Origin: Dimorphilus gyrociliatus
Lineage: Eukaryota > Annelida > Polychaeta > Dinophilidae
Direction of reading: 5' to 3'
NCBI GenBank assembly: GCA_904063045.1
Contig: CAJFCJ010000019.1
Location: forward strand, 3,168,684 to 3,232,683
Length of the DNA stretch: 64,000 bases
The notes under the pieces were generated by a model. The model ran no database searches, was not told the origin of the DNA, and was given only the letters and a program-made list of their open reading frames with translations. A program made the position numbers and the translations under genes. Positions 44,901 to 59,354 of this stretch are shown here, piece by piece. How positions within the stretch are numbered: position 1 is the first letter of the stretch; each line of letters opens with the position of its first letter.

Positions 44901-46868
44901 AATGGAAAATCATAAATTGCGAAAGACCAGTACCTCCAATGAAGTTAACGGTAACAATCTTTTTAAAGTCATAATTATAACTGATTAACTGGTACATTAA
45001 TTACTTCAGATATCTCAATGGTGAAGGAAATGGGCAGAGGTCGGGGTAGACCAAGAAAAATTCAGCAAGTGTTAAATAAATATTTTTCACCAATACCTGA
45101 CGAAGCTCCAGTCACCGAATCTCCTACTGAATCTATAACACACAATTCTCCGCATCAATCTCCATTAGCTGATCATTCTCCAGTTTCTAATAATTCAATG
45201 ATGAGAAAAATTAATAGAATAGGAAGAACAAAAAAGAAAGTTTCCCCAGTGAGCAAAAGTCATGATGAAGTAAGAAACGAAACAAACGAAAAGCGAGATT
45301 CACCTCCTCCCCCTCCTGTTTTAACACCCGAGGAAAGTGATGAAATTAGTCCAACTTCTCCGGCGCCCAACTCAACTTCATCAACAGGTAGTGATGCAGA
45401 TGATGAATGTGACATATCATCAAGCAGCTCATCAACCACTAGTACCGAAAATAATTCAGGATCTGACTCATCTGGAGAATGTGAGATTGATAACGATGGA
45501 ACTTCAAGTCATATTGCTGGAATTGTCGCTGGTGAAAAGAATGACGGATTTTTGGTTGAGGAAAATTTAAATGGGAATATTGAGGAGAACAAGGATTTAG
45601 AAGCAGTCTCTCTCAATGACATAGCAACTCAAATTACATCGCCAAAGTCTGTATCATCTTCATCGTCTGATTCTTCATCTTCATCATCTACCTCCTCTTC
45701 AAGTAGCAGTTCTGCTGATTCTTCAACTGAAAATTCATGTATAGAAGCGGAGAACGAATCTATTCTTTTCGAAAGACCAAATCATGATCCAGACCTTGAA
45801 GATGAAGTCAAAATTGACAAAGTTACCATGGATTTAACAAAAGACAATCAAATGCATGAACATCACGAAATCAGTGAGAACCCTGTGAATCTCCCCATTG
45901 AACAGAATATAACTCAAATTCAAAATCATTCTGAAGCAGTAAGACTAGAACAAGAGAATGAAAGTATGATGTTCGATTTAATTGATACACCGATGACTCA
46001 ACCAGAGGAGCAACCGTCTATGAGACAGCCTTTTAGTGATTGTGCTCAAACATCATATATGGCATCTCCAGCTAGCAACTACATTCCCTCATCACCGGGA
46101 AGCACTCATTCTGCAGCTTACAACACACCAAATAATTATATTCATTCACCTAGCTACATGCCAAATCCAAGCCCTAATTCAACAGGCCAGTACAGTCAGT
46201 CGGGAGCTGCAGCTGGAGCTGCAAGAAATGGATCTAATACTTCCCCACCAGAACAAATGTATAATATGGCTTCTCCTTCACCAACTACGTTACCTCAGGC
46301 CTCTCCGAATGCAACCTACATGCTACCCCCACAAATGTTAAACAACAGCATGATGAGAGTTGATCAAACTACTGTTTCAGTTCTATCCCAGAAGTATAAC
46401 GCTCCTGTGCAATCGCAGCCATACCTAGGTCGAGGAGATTATTCGCTAGCAAAACTTCATGAGCTTGCGAATGGAACTCCTCCAGTTATGCATAATGGGT
46501 TAACTGGCCATGAACATGGACTATCCCCAGGAAAACATCCTCTGTATCACCCAGGAGGAGCTCAAATGTATTCTGCTACAAACAATAGCTGCTCTTCACG
46601 AGTATTTGGGGGAAACCCTAATGTTTCCTTACAGCCACCAGGAGGCACTAATATGATTGCCGGTTATTTCAACGCACCTCCACAAATGAATGGGGTTCGA
46701 GCCCATATGCAGCAAATGCCCCCGCCAATGCACCATGGAGGGTGGATGCCATCATCACATAACACTGCATATGGAATGATGGGTATGATGCAGCAGAGCA
46801 CAAATGCGTCTCAACAATGGAATCAGCAATCGTATATGACTCAATTTAATATGACTGCAAGAAGGTAG
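41960..46868 (+). CDS. KAT6: KAT6 (MOZ/MORF-type) MYST histone acetyltransferase, five coding exons
   Basis: Catalytic subunit of the MOZ/MORF complex, which acetylates histone H3. Exons 41960-42493, 42544-44469, 44598-44762, 44881-44950 and 45010-46868 encode 1517 residues. Domains in order: N-terminal winged-helix/H15-like modules (1-178), starting MVKDIMPEVKANPSQILL; double PHD finger (about 186-290), with CFDCGESWHPSC and CDRGFHAEC; MYST domain with its C2HC finger near 562 (ICEFCLKY...RHRSKC), autoacetylated-type lysine K627 (LFLDHKTLYF), acetyl-CoA loop QRKGFGR (677-683) and catalytic E703 (GTPEKPLSDLG); then a Lys/Arg-rich AT-hook-like GRGRGRPRKI, an acidic Ser-rich region and a Ser/Met/Gln/Pro-rich tail ending FNMTARR. 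The start is the first ATG in frame. Pitx-A follows on the same strand. Confidence 0.96.
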
Positions 46869-47873
46869 CAGTGCTTTAATGTGATGTTTGCATATCTGCA
46901 TAACCACGTCAAAACTGTCGACTAATGGTCACCTTTCATTAAATCCCATGCATAAATGTGCTGTAATTTTGGAATAGCGACTGTCACTTCGTTTTTACTC
47001 ATTTCTTTAGATATATTCGTTATCAGCAGTTTATACATATTCTGATACAAAGAATAAATAAAGTACACACCAATACGCGCATACGCTATGTATATTTATA
47101 TGACGTATGTGAGAGACAGTGTGTATATCTAATATCAATATTCATTTATTAAATTAAAACTAGGGTGAGGAAAGATATTATAATTTGAATTTTCTCTCAG
47201 AGATGGCAGCACCTAACTCGTCTGTTGTTGTGAACATTAAACAGAGAAATGAAAGTTACTGTAATTATAAACAAGGAAGCTCTTTTAAGCTATTGAAGAA
47301 CTTTGAGGAAGCCAATTTCGTTATCCTTTAAGCATTAATAGTTCGTTAATTTTATCGAAGCGTTGCGGTTAATAGTATCGATTCTTATTCAACAGAATTT
47401 CTTCAACCAATTTCCATATGTTGAATGATGAATTGTGAGACAAGCCAAAAATTAAAATGCAAATGGTTAATTAAGGCAGATGATTGAAGAGACGTTGCTG
47501 TAATTGACCATCAAAGAGGACTTAACCGGGATTGCGAGATCGTATTGCATATACGTCTGACCTTCAGAGCGTTCTAAAGCATCATTCATATATGCTAATA
47601 AGCCGAATGTATAAATGTATTGAGTGTTGGTATTTGGAGGGTATAAGAATGTCGCCTCGAGCTTATATTACTTCCTGATGTTTTTTGGGTTCAGTATCTA
47701 AACCAGAATTATCATAATTAGTTAAAGTAAATTATATGGTATGCTTGATGACAAATTTACCTTATGAGTTGCGTCGATCTTTTCACACTTAATTAGACAG
47801 AAGGTGATGAAGCATCAAATTGATCATGGTGTACACGGTAGTATGGGAGGAGCGATGGGCGGGGCATAAATGA
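46869..47873. other. KAT6 3' region and Pitx-A promoter
   Basis: AATAAATAAA near 47053-47062 is the likely KAT6 poly(A) signal. A CTCF-like CAGAGATGGCAGCACC (47198-47213) lies between the two genes. A GC-richer patch precedes the Pitx-A start. No further coding sequence is seen. Confidence 0.5.
47198..47213 (+). promoter_or_regulatory. CTCF-like site between KAT6 and Pitx-A
   Basis: CAGAGATGGCAGCACC contains the AGATGGCAG core, about 140 bp after the KAT6 poly(A) signal. Confidence 0.4.
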
Positions 47874-49556
<1,683 letters not shown>

Positions 49557-49563
49557 GCTATGA

Positions 49564-49640
49564 TTATATATATATATATATGTATATTATATTATATATA
49601 CTAATATATATATATATATATATATGTATTTATATTTATT
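49564..49640. repeat. TA microsatellite
   Basis: TA tract immediately after the Pitx-A stop codon, probably within its 3' untranslated region. Confidence 0.8.
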
Positions 49641-51854
49641 AATTTATTTACGTAATTATGAGGTTATATATATATAAAGTGCATGTTTTCAAATTGCTCA
49701 CAGCAAGAGTCAAGCGCGAGACGTTCAAATGAAATTTTTCTTTTGCTTAAAAGTATATATTGTATTGTATAAAGCAAGCACATAATGTCTCTATCTCTAG
49801 CAAAACTATAAGCATTATATATATATTATATATATGTCAACATTGTTATTAAATGTATAAAGAAGTTTATTTATTGAATAATATAGTCTGTAAATATATA
49901 CATACTTAAATATCGCGCCAATGGTGCTAAAAGCAACTGAAATCAACGCGTTGAAGCGGAACGAACTCATTAAACGGTCGAGCGGTGATAATGAAAGCGC
50001 CGAAGTTTGCGACGTCGTGATGATGCTAATCGTTCACAAAGCTAAGTGAATGTATGGTGCGTGCATTCACATTATTCTAATACATATAAAGGAGAGTTTA
50101 AGGCTTACTGAGGGAAAATGAGATTTTAGCTAAACAAAAATGTCTCTGGCATATCATTCATGTTACTGTAAATTTTATTACGATTTTTCACTCGATGCAT
50201 CTCATTTGTACAACGACGTCCTCTAACTGTCTTCTTCCATTTACTAATCCATCAATGTTCCCATGACGTCAATCAATCTGAAATCTGGCTGCGCTAAATC
50301 CCGTACAGCACCTGTCTGCGTATATAAGTCTGTTTGGCGGCTTCTTTTAACTTACAGAGAAACTGTTTAAATCTGTTTTACATCAATGATTTAATCACTT
50401 AAAGACGTTTCCGATTATAATTAAAAGCTTCTATAGTTCAAAATTTTCGCCACACGTTTCCAATCAAACAGTAGTTAGTGATATTAGACATATGCACAGC
50501 CGGAAATAAGGCGTGAACGCCTCGCCAAATGTTTCTTTCGAAACATAACGCCTTTGATTACCTTTACAATCATTCGAAATACTAAAGATTATCTCATTTT
50601 CACAATTTTTCTTTATGTTAAGGTTTGCATTCATTTAACAGTTATACATTATATAGTGGTGTCATACGTCGTTATAAATAAAATTGTTATCAGTAGGACA
50701 CCCCTAGTCTTTGATGATAACGTGTGAATTCTGCTTGAATCATGCTGATAGCAGTTTTACGCGCATAAAGCATTAAACACTCTCAGTCTATGTAGGTCAC
50801 ACTTAACGTATAAATGTAAATCTTAAACAGGCGATTATTACTTAGGCGACAGGTGCGCAAACGCAGTTTATATTTTATATATTAATGATAACGGAATAAT
50901 ACGAAAGAAAAAGTCTTTATTCTAAAATTTTACCCAACATTTTTAATTAATAATCCGTCTACACAAGTTCGATTTTAGTATAGAACGAAAAGGAGCACTT
51001 GTACAGCTATTAATTATATACGGTAATTTTCTCAAGACTCTTCCAGTAACGAACATTTAAAAAACGCCAAAACAATTTCAAAATTACCTACGTATATCCT
51101 TAATACTGAAGATTTATACATCAATAGAGCAAGTCAGCCATATTCAAACAACGCTGACCTACTAAAAATTTAATTCGTGAAACATTTCAGGAATTATTGG
51201 CAAGAAGTCATGCTAGATCGAGGCTTTTCTGGAGAAAAGTGAATTTTGTGACAAAGAAACAACTCCGTCGTATTGAAAATTGCATGTTATATACATGTGT
51301 CTAGACGTCTCGATTGCATTTAATCTGTATATGTCTGGCTAGGTCGCCATGTTGTTTTCTTGTGAAACTGTGTTATTCGTTTGAACGCTGTTTTTTTGCT
51401 GAATTTATAGGATATTCTAAACATTTAGGATTAAGGATGCAATGAAAAAAAATACCAACCTCTGTACGATAATATTTTGGTTTATATTTCGGAAGGTAAC
51501 AAATATTCTAATGTTTTATTAATTAAAATGCAGGTATTGAGAGAATATGAACTTTTAAATGAACATTAAATTTTTAAAGAGACAGAATTTAGATTTATAG
51601 AGTGCTTTATTTTTCTTAAATAGTACAATACAGAATAAGAATTAAAAACAGGAAAATGTAGGTCATTATTTGCATAGTAAAACAAGGCCTACGATTCAAT
51701 CTATGACACCAAATCGTTACATGTTGACGAAGACATACAGTTGTTTAATAAAAATAATCAAAGTTAACGGAATTCATATTAATTTGAGTAATTTTATTAA
51801 GTAATTAATCATTAGCATTCCATTACAAAGTGACGACATTGATTATTGCGCCAA

Positions 51855-51910
51855 TGACGTCATCGTTGATTGTACACAGGTGTAAGGCTTTGATGTTAAA
51901 AAATGGCGGC
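51855..51910. promoter_or_regulatory. Composite CRE / TCF / YY1 element
   Basis: TGACGTCA (51855-51862), CTTTGATGT (51888-51896) and AAAATGGCGGC (51900-51910) occur within 56 bp, just beyond the 3' end of Pitx-B. The last is an exact YY1 core, and its GGCGGC also fits a C-clamp helper site 3 bp from the TCF site. It may be an enhancer or an unannotated promoter. Confidence 0.45.
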
Positions 51911-52037
51911 TTGTTGCTGGGGGTCTTTAAGCTGCTAAATGCGAATTTGGTCACAGCTGATGATGTAATAGTCGGATAGCGTACGCGTGATATATAGGTC
52001 AATCAATAGTTTTATTCAAGAAAAAAATTTTACTTTT

Positions 52038-53513
<1,476 letters not shown>

Positions 53514-56500
53514 CTTTTCTGGAGTCTCCCACCTCCTCACTTAACTCGTTCACTTTTCAATATCGAGGAAGTTATCAGGCCCCGTTCAATTCCGGAGCTG
53601 ATTGGTCAAATGTAGTGACGTCAGTAAGAGAGTTAACGATTGGTTGATATTTGATCTAAAACCGGCTTCTTAAGCATAAGCTTGTCTAAACACTTGCAAA
53701 TCTCATTAATCTCTTCTTGCCTTATACAGAGAAGTGTATCGGTATGAGGGTAGAGTACAAAGCTATAAATCTGCAATAAGTAAGAGTAAACTATTGCAAT
53801 ATTTACTCATAAGTATATGTTGTTTGTGTATTATAGTTAGGAGGATGTGTTTCGTTGCATTGTAAACAACAAAATAACAATAATAATGTAAAAATCGAGT
53901 TTGGAGTATATATCTAGCACGCATACGTCAATAAGATTCATTAGTTAAACCAACTAAGTATCGCTCCTATAACCTCGCCTACACAAATAGATCTCAACTT
54001 GTCTGTTATTGTTGCGAAGGAGAGCATTCAGAGAAACACGTGTCTTTTTTGTATGTTTACAATCACGTTTCATCCAGCGAACAACATCCTCCTCTTTCCG
54101 CCTCGATCGATTCTAATCTCATGAAATAACATTGAACTGGGCAATACAAACATCAATGGTCGGACAAAAAAGGGGCGGTTAGGCGATAGAAAGTTAGCGC
54201 TCACATAGACACTTTCATGCCATTAATCAAGCTAAAAACTAGCAGAAGACACATTCGAGTGTAATTTGCATACGGCTTCATTGTTGCACGTGGCATTTGC
54301 ATTGTTAGTCAAGTTGCGTAATCATTCACATGAAAATACGGGGCATCTGTTAATAGGAAACGTTGACTTTAGTTACCCAGATTTCATTCTTATTGTTCGC
54401 TAGTAAAAATTTTAAAAGGACATATTTTATAGTTGTTTTATTATTCACTTATCACTGAAGTATGGACACTTAAAGAATTTTCGTAACATATATAATTTTT
54501 TTCTTCGTTAAGCGAAACTGGCAGAGTGGCAAACGCCAGAATGGTGCGGGGATCAACTCGGGAAATGGAAGGATTGTGGCAAATCCCCGCCAGTCTAGAT
54601 AGCGTTGCGCGCATCGAACAAGACAGGCACGTTGTTTCATCTCCGCTCAGGATTTGTCTATATGATGTTTCACTATATACTGTATATATATATATTGTAT
54701 ATATGCATAAAATATATAGATATATAGATATATAGATATGTATATGTATATATATATGTATGTGTATTTAAATAGCATCATATAAAATATGTATGTAGAT
54801 TTTTACGCTCTACAAATATATAAATATATATTGAATATACTTGGAAAAAGACTTTCATCCAATGCCAAAGAATTAGTATTGACTATTACAAAATATTGTG
54901 TACAAATTTTTAACTGTAGAATTCCTTTACAAACATTAACGAAGTGATAATTGTTTAATTCGATGGATAATGTCCTTAAACGTTGAGGAAAGGAATGTCT
55001 TATCAACATTTTAGATACATAACTATATATATTTATATATAAAAGAAACAAATTAACCAGAATTCCTTGTTTGTACCATACATCGTAAAAGTTTCTTTCG
55101 CCAACAAGAAAATTTACTATACTTAAACATATACATTTACGAAACGTAAATCGAAATCCTTGTTAAGTGGTGCCTATTCGTACTAAAGCCATTGGCGGAT
55201 CACGTTAGTGTGAAGTCGGCTTTGCTAAGATATGCTCATGATCTGCACTTCTTTATGCTCATAACACGCACTTTAGAAGTGACACTAAAGTACCTAAATT
55301 GATACAGTTTGTTTTTTTGCTTACGGAAGAAGAATATTTATTATTTTCTTTGTGATAATGAATTTTTTTTTTTTTAAAAAAAAACATTTTCCTAAATTAA
55401 AATTTACGTCAAAAAATATTGGGAAATTTATGCTAGGGAAAATGACAGGTGCAGGAGATAAACGTCGGCTTTGTTATATCTATTTATTGCACGTGTGGGC
55501 AATATGACTTCAATTATAGGGCTGATGTATAAAATCGAACAGATCGAATACATGCAAAAATATTCATTGTCGGGGTGAATATATAGAAAGAGAAGAGTGT
55601 TCTTAATGCAAACTCACGTTCGATGACTACTCTCAAACTGACATCACACCAATATTCTATATAAAGTAGCGTTTGAGCAACAAACAACATTCTATTGACA
55701 ATCAACACACAATTTGGATATACTGTCTGTTCTTTTCATGCCGTCGGCGCCAGTATTTTTTGCTAACCCCGAAAATTCCGCAAATAAAAAAAATACTATA
55801 AGCATTTCATATATCTGTCATCTAACTAAGGCAAAGTGTTAATTTTCTAAATAGCCCTATGATGTAATATAAGAAATACTTTTATAACTAATTATAAAGT
55901 TAATTCAAAGTAAATTTTTCGATGAATATAATAAAATGGAACGTTTTATCTTAAATTAGCTTTCTACATGCTACTTTTTAAACTATTATAACTTAATTTC
56001 AAAATATACAGATCAATTAACGATGTACGACACTCAAGAGTCTGATTAATGCTCTAGCACGTTTGTCGACGCGATCTTTCTGAATTGTTTGTCGATTTTA
56101 TATGTGGCGAATAAATAATACAATAAATCGAATATCCATGCCCTTTCGGGTCGTTTTATGTCATATTAGCATATAGGAAACTATTGGCGCGCGCTAATAC
56201 GACGCTGACGACAAGGGCATCGCCTTGTACACATCACTACACGCCTTCAGAGACACCGCTTTCGCATATCACTAGTAATTGTTTGGCAGAGAGGTCAAAC
56301 TGTGACCAAGGTCAACTGATAAAGTGACGTCACTCTGCTTTCTATAATTAGGCGTCTCAGATATGCTTGACGACCGTCTCATGGGGCATCTATGAGTTTG
56401 TGATTTACAGTGACGCCTCCCTCACGTCACAAAGAAAGCCCGCGATAAATTCTCTCGGTCGCTCCATATCTTTGACGTCATCTCTCCTCCAATTACTAAA

Positions 56501-57640
56501 CGCTTTGTATGAATATGAGAATAATATGACATCTAACATTGATGTTAGTGAAATATTCATATATGTTTATATTTGCGATACCTTATTTATTCTATTATAT
56601 CAATTATAGGAGGGAAGTTTAAAACACAATTATCTTAGTATCGCGCACAAGTATTAATAAGATTTTAAATATCAAAGTAAGTATTAAGAAAGACAAACGA
56701 ATGTTTATTTGAAAGGGTATACAAACCGCTAGAAAAATTGACCGATGCTAAATGAAGAAATGCAGGCATTCGATTGACTTGGGCGTCGCGACTGAGCGAA
56801 CATTCTTAATCAACATTAATACGTAACTAGGCACGGCAAAGATATAGGCTGTCCCAATTGACCAGCATATGAGTAAAGGAGAACGCAGTCGGTGTGTATT
56901 GATTAATGTGGCTAATTTGCATAATTTATGAAGAATATATCCCCCTTATATATATCCGCCAATCTTAGCGCGTCTCACGCTTCAATAATTCTTGTGAGAT
57001 TTCGTACTATTTTCTATGTTGAAGTGACTGTCAATAAGCAAAGCATATTCCTGTATTGCAGAAGATAAAGTAAATAAGTTTACAGAGATAGATTTATTTT
57101 CACTCTAAACCTATTTTTGCTAATAAAGACAAGCATAAATTGAATAATTTTTTTCATTAGGTTTTATTTCATTTTCAAGAATAATTTACCATATAGCACG
57201 CCCATCATCAATTAATCATATAATATAAAATATAAAGCCACAAAATCCAATCTCGTTTCTCATCTTTCAGGCGCGTCCTGAACGAAACAAGAATCCAATT
57301 AACTAACAACATTTTCAACTCGAGCTATAATCCGTAGCGTCTACCGAAAAAAAGCGTCGTTTATCGAGACCACCCAGAGCGTAGACGGTCACAATAGCTT
57401 TTTGATATCATCTGTAAACGACGACGTATCTGGATCTTGGGGGGAGTCAACCGTTGCGTATTCGTAATGACTTTTTAACATAAGAATATCTAGTTATTTA
57501 GTTATTAAAGGCAGACCAACTAGTTAACGAATTTCTTTTAAGCTATCCTTGAAAGTTTTTCGAAGGTGTCTTAATCCTTTCTAAAGTAAGAGTATTATTG
57601 AAAGTATTTCACTGACAAGAAGAAAAAGCGCTTTCAAACT
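53514..57640. other. Intergenic DNA upstream of Pitx-B
   Basis: It begins with a likely Pitx-B promoter: inverted CCAAT (ATTGG near 53601) and CRE TGACGTCA (53616-53623). A TA microsatellite lies at 54674-54765. A GC-richer island at about 56170-56490 has two more CREs (56325-56332, 56473-56480) and the nuclear-receptor-like TGACCAAGGTCA. No gene is supported. Confidence 0.45.
54674..54765. repeat. TA / TAGA microsatellite
   Basis: TA tract with ATAGATAT units. Confidence 0.8.
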
Positions 57641-57736
57641 GGAGTTTTAGATCAGTTTTGGAAGCGTCTAACGAAGACGCAAACGTTTATCGTGTACACG
57701 GTAAGCGGGCGTCATCAAAACGTTTGAAGTTTCCAG

Positions 57737-57932
57737 CACAAAGTCGGTTCGTGTAAAAGCACGTTGGAATTTGTTCATCGTAGCGTGGTAGTTGTAAAGA
57801 AGGACAAATCCGGTGAAAATCCAGATGATATTCTAAGAGGAGAGGAATTTGCTGGGCAAGCTCGACAAATCTGTATCGCAATTTCTCGATACATGAGTTT
57901 ATTGGATTTATGTAAAAAGTGGCGAACGGCAG
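57737..57932 (+). CDS. Candidate internal exon, unassigned
   Basis: A frame open throughout lies between an acceptor (GTTTCCAG|CAC) and a possible donor (ACGGCAG|GTGTTA); it enters in phase 0 and exits in phase 1. It encodes 65 residues of ordinary composition, including KKDKSGENPDDILRGEEF and ISRYMSLLDLCKKW. A preceding frame ends at a GTAAGC donor (57701) in matching phase, but the intron would be only 36 nt. The exit phase fits the acceptor at 62100-62101 of the UNC5-like gene, so it may be an upstream exon of that gene. Unproven. Confidence 0.3.
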
Positions 57933-58201
57933 GTGTTAAATTGTATATATGACGCGAGCTAGTGAAGAGTATATTGAGTTGAGTCATAAAGAAGAAAAGT
58001 AGCCGGAAGAATGAGATTTAGCGAGTCAACTGTTATTGGCGATCCCGCTCTGAATACTCTCCATCCGCCATGGGAGTCCTTCGCATCGAAAATATCCACC
58101 ATTCTTTTTGTTTTTTTTTGCTTCAGATATTTCATCAATCTCGAATTAGTGAGTACTTAATTTTTTGACGGGTTTCTTTTTGAAAAGTGTGAAGCATTTT
58201 A

Positions 58202-58531
58202 CCAACAGGTGGCGTACCGATAGATAGATGCAACAGCTAAAATTTTTCGCCCCCTTTCGGATATACGATATGCCAATCAAGCTTCTTTTTTTAAAAAATG
58301 TGCTTTTGTTAATATTTACATACAGTCTTTGAAAATTATGTTAAATATGACATACTTCTCTTCTATAGCTTTGCTTAGCCAACAAAATTTGTAAGAAATT
58401 CTCTGCATACTTTTTTATCTCTTCTTTTAAATGAAACAAGAAGATCTTACATTTGACAATTTCAATTAGAATACTTAAAATTTTCTAAAGTTAAAAAGTG
58501 ACGATTATACAACAATTGCGCCATCTCTCGG
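58202..58531. promoter_or_regulatory. Two CTCF-like sites
   Basis: CCAACAGGTGGCG (58202-58214) on plus, and CCGAGAGATGGCGCAA on minus (58516-58531). The first is close to the vertebrate CTCF core with AGGTGGC. Confidence 0.4.
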
Positions 58532-59300
58532 CTAACACGTTTATAAAAACAAAAAGACTATTAAAAAGTCTATATTGAAATTTAGACGTGTCTCTAGTTT
58601 AATATAATAAATTTCGAATTGGTCGAAGTACAGAAGGATTAATGTTTTAAATTAAATATCACCAAATAAAGGAATACGGTAGAATAAAGAGGAAAAAGTA
58701 ATTCCTAGACATACATACATACGTTACTATACAGACATTGCACCGCTGTTTAGTTGACGCTATGAAACGAGATTTTCACTTTTCCTAACGCTATAAACTT
58801 TCAACGAAAGGTGACATCTTAATTATAACTTCGGTGGCCTCATTTTGAACTTTGAAAAAATAATTTAATAAATAATATCTATATTAAATTTTTAATATCC
58901 CATATAAAATGTTGATAACACAAGAAGAGTATCGCCGCACTTTTAGTATCTTTATAGCTAATATAGCAACAAAAAAATGTTATATACGATTGACATTGCG
59001 ATAAAGCTTTACAGATCGGATTGATTGGTATATACCTTACATATCTATAGTGACTATGTAACAATTTTACGGATTGTTTGTATAGTTTCCTATTAAGATT
59101 ATGCTTTGGATAAGGATCACTATTGAATTCAAATGAGACGGTTTGATCAAACAATAGTCCTAGTTTTTTTTTTTAAAAACAAATAAAATTAGCTTTTAAA
59201 GTTACAATTTAATAATTACATGCAACATGAAACTTTAGCCTCGCGTATAGTTATACATGTTTAACTGAAAACAATTCGACTTGTTTCGTTCACTTGATGA

Positions 59301-59354
59301 ACAGCAGATGGCATTTCAATTTTAAGGGTTCACGAAGCGACATCTAGCGCTCTG
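59301..59354. promoter_or_regulatory. CTCF-like site and relative
   Basis: ACAGCAGATGGCAT (59301-59314) on plus, and on minus GCGCTAGATGTCGCTT (about 59335-59350), the latter with the GTC variant also seen at 16171 and 27512. Confidence 0.35.

Larger units (their letters stand above)
49557..52037. other. Intergenic DNA between convergent Pitx genes
   Basis: TA microsatellites follow Pitx-A. The rest is AT-rich, with GC-richer patches and words of interest: three TAATCC/GGATTA Pitx-type sites (near 50245, 50950, 51428), CRE palindromes at 50264-50271 and 51855-51862, and a composite element at 51855-51910. A minus-strand AATAAA at 52013-52018 is the likely Pitx-B poly(A) signal. No gene is seen. 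Confidence 0.5.

Noticed and set aside
54526-54735. Plus-strand frame upstream of Pitx-B
   Set aside because: Half of it is translated TA microsatellite; no family resemblance.
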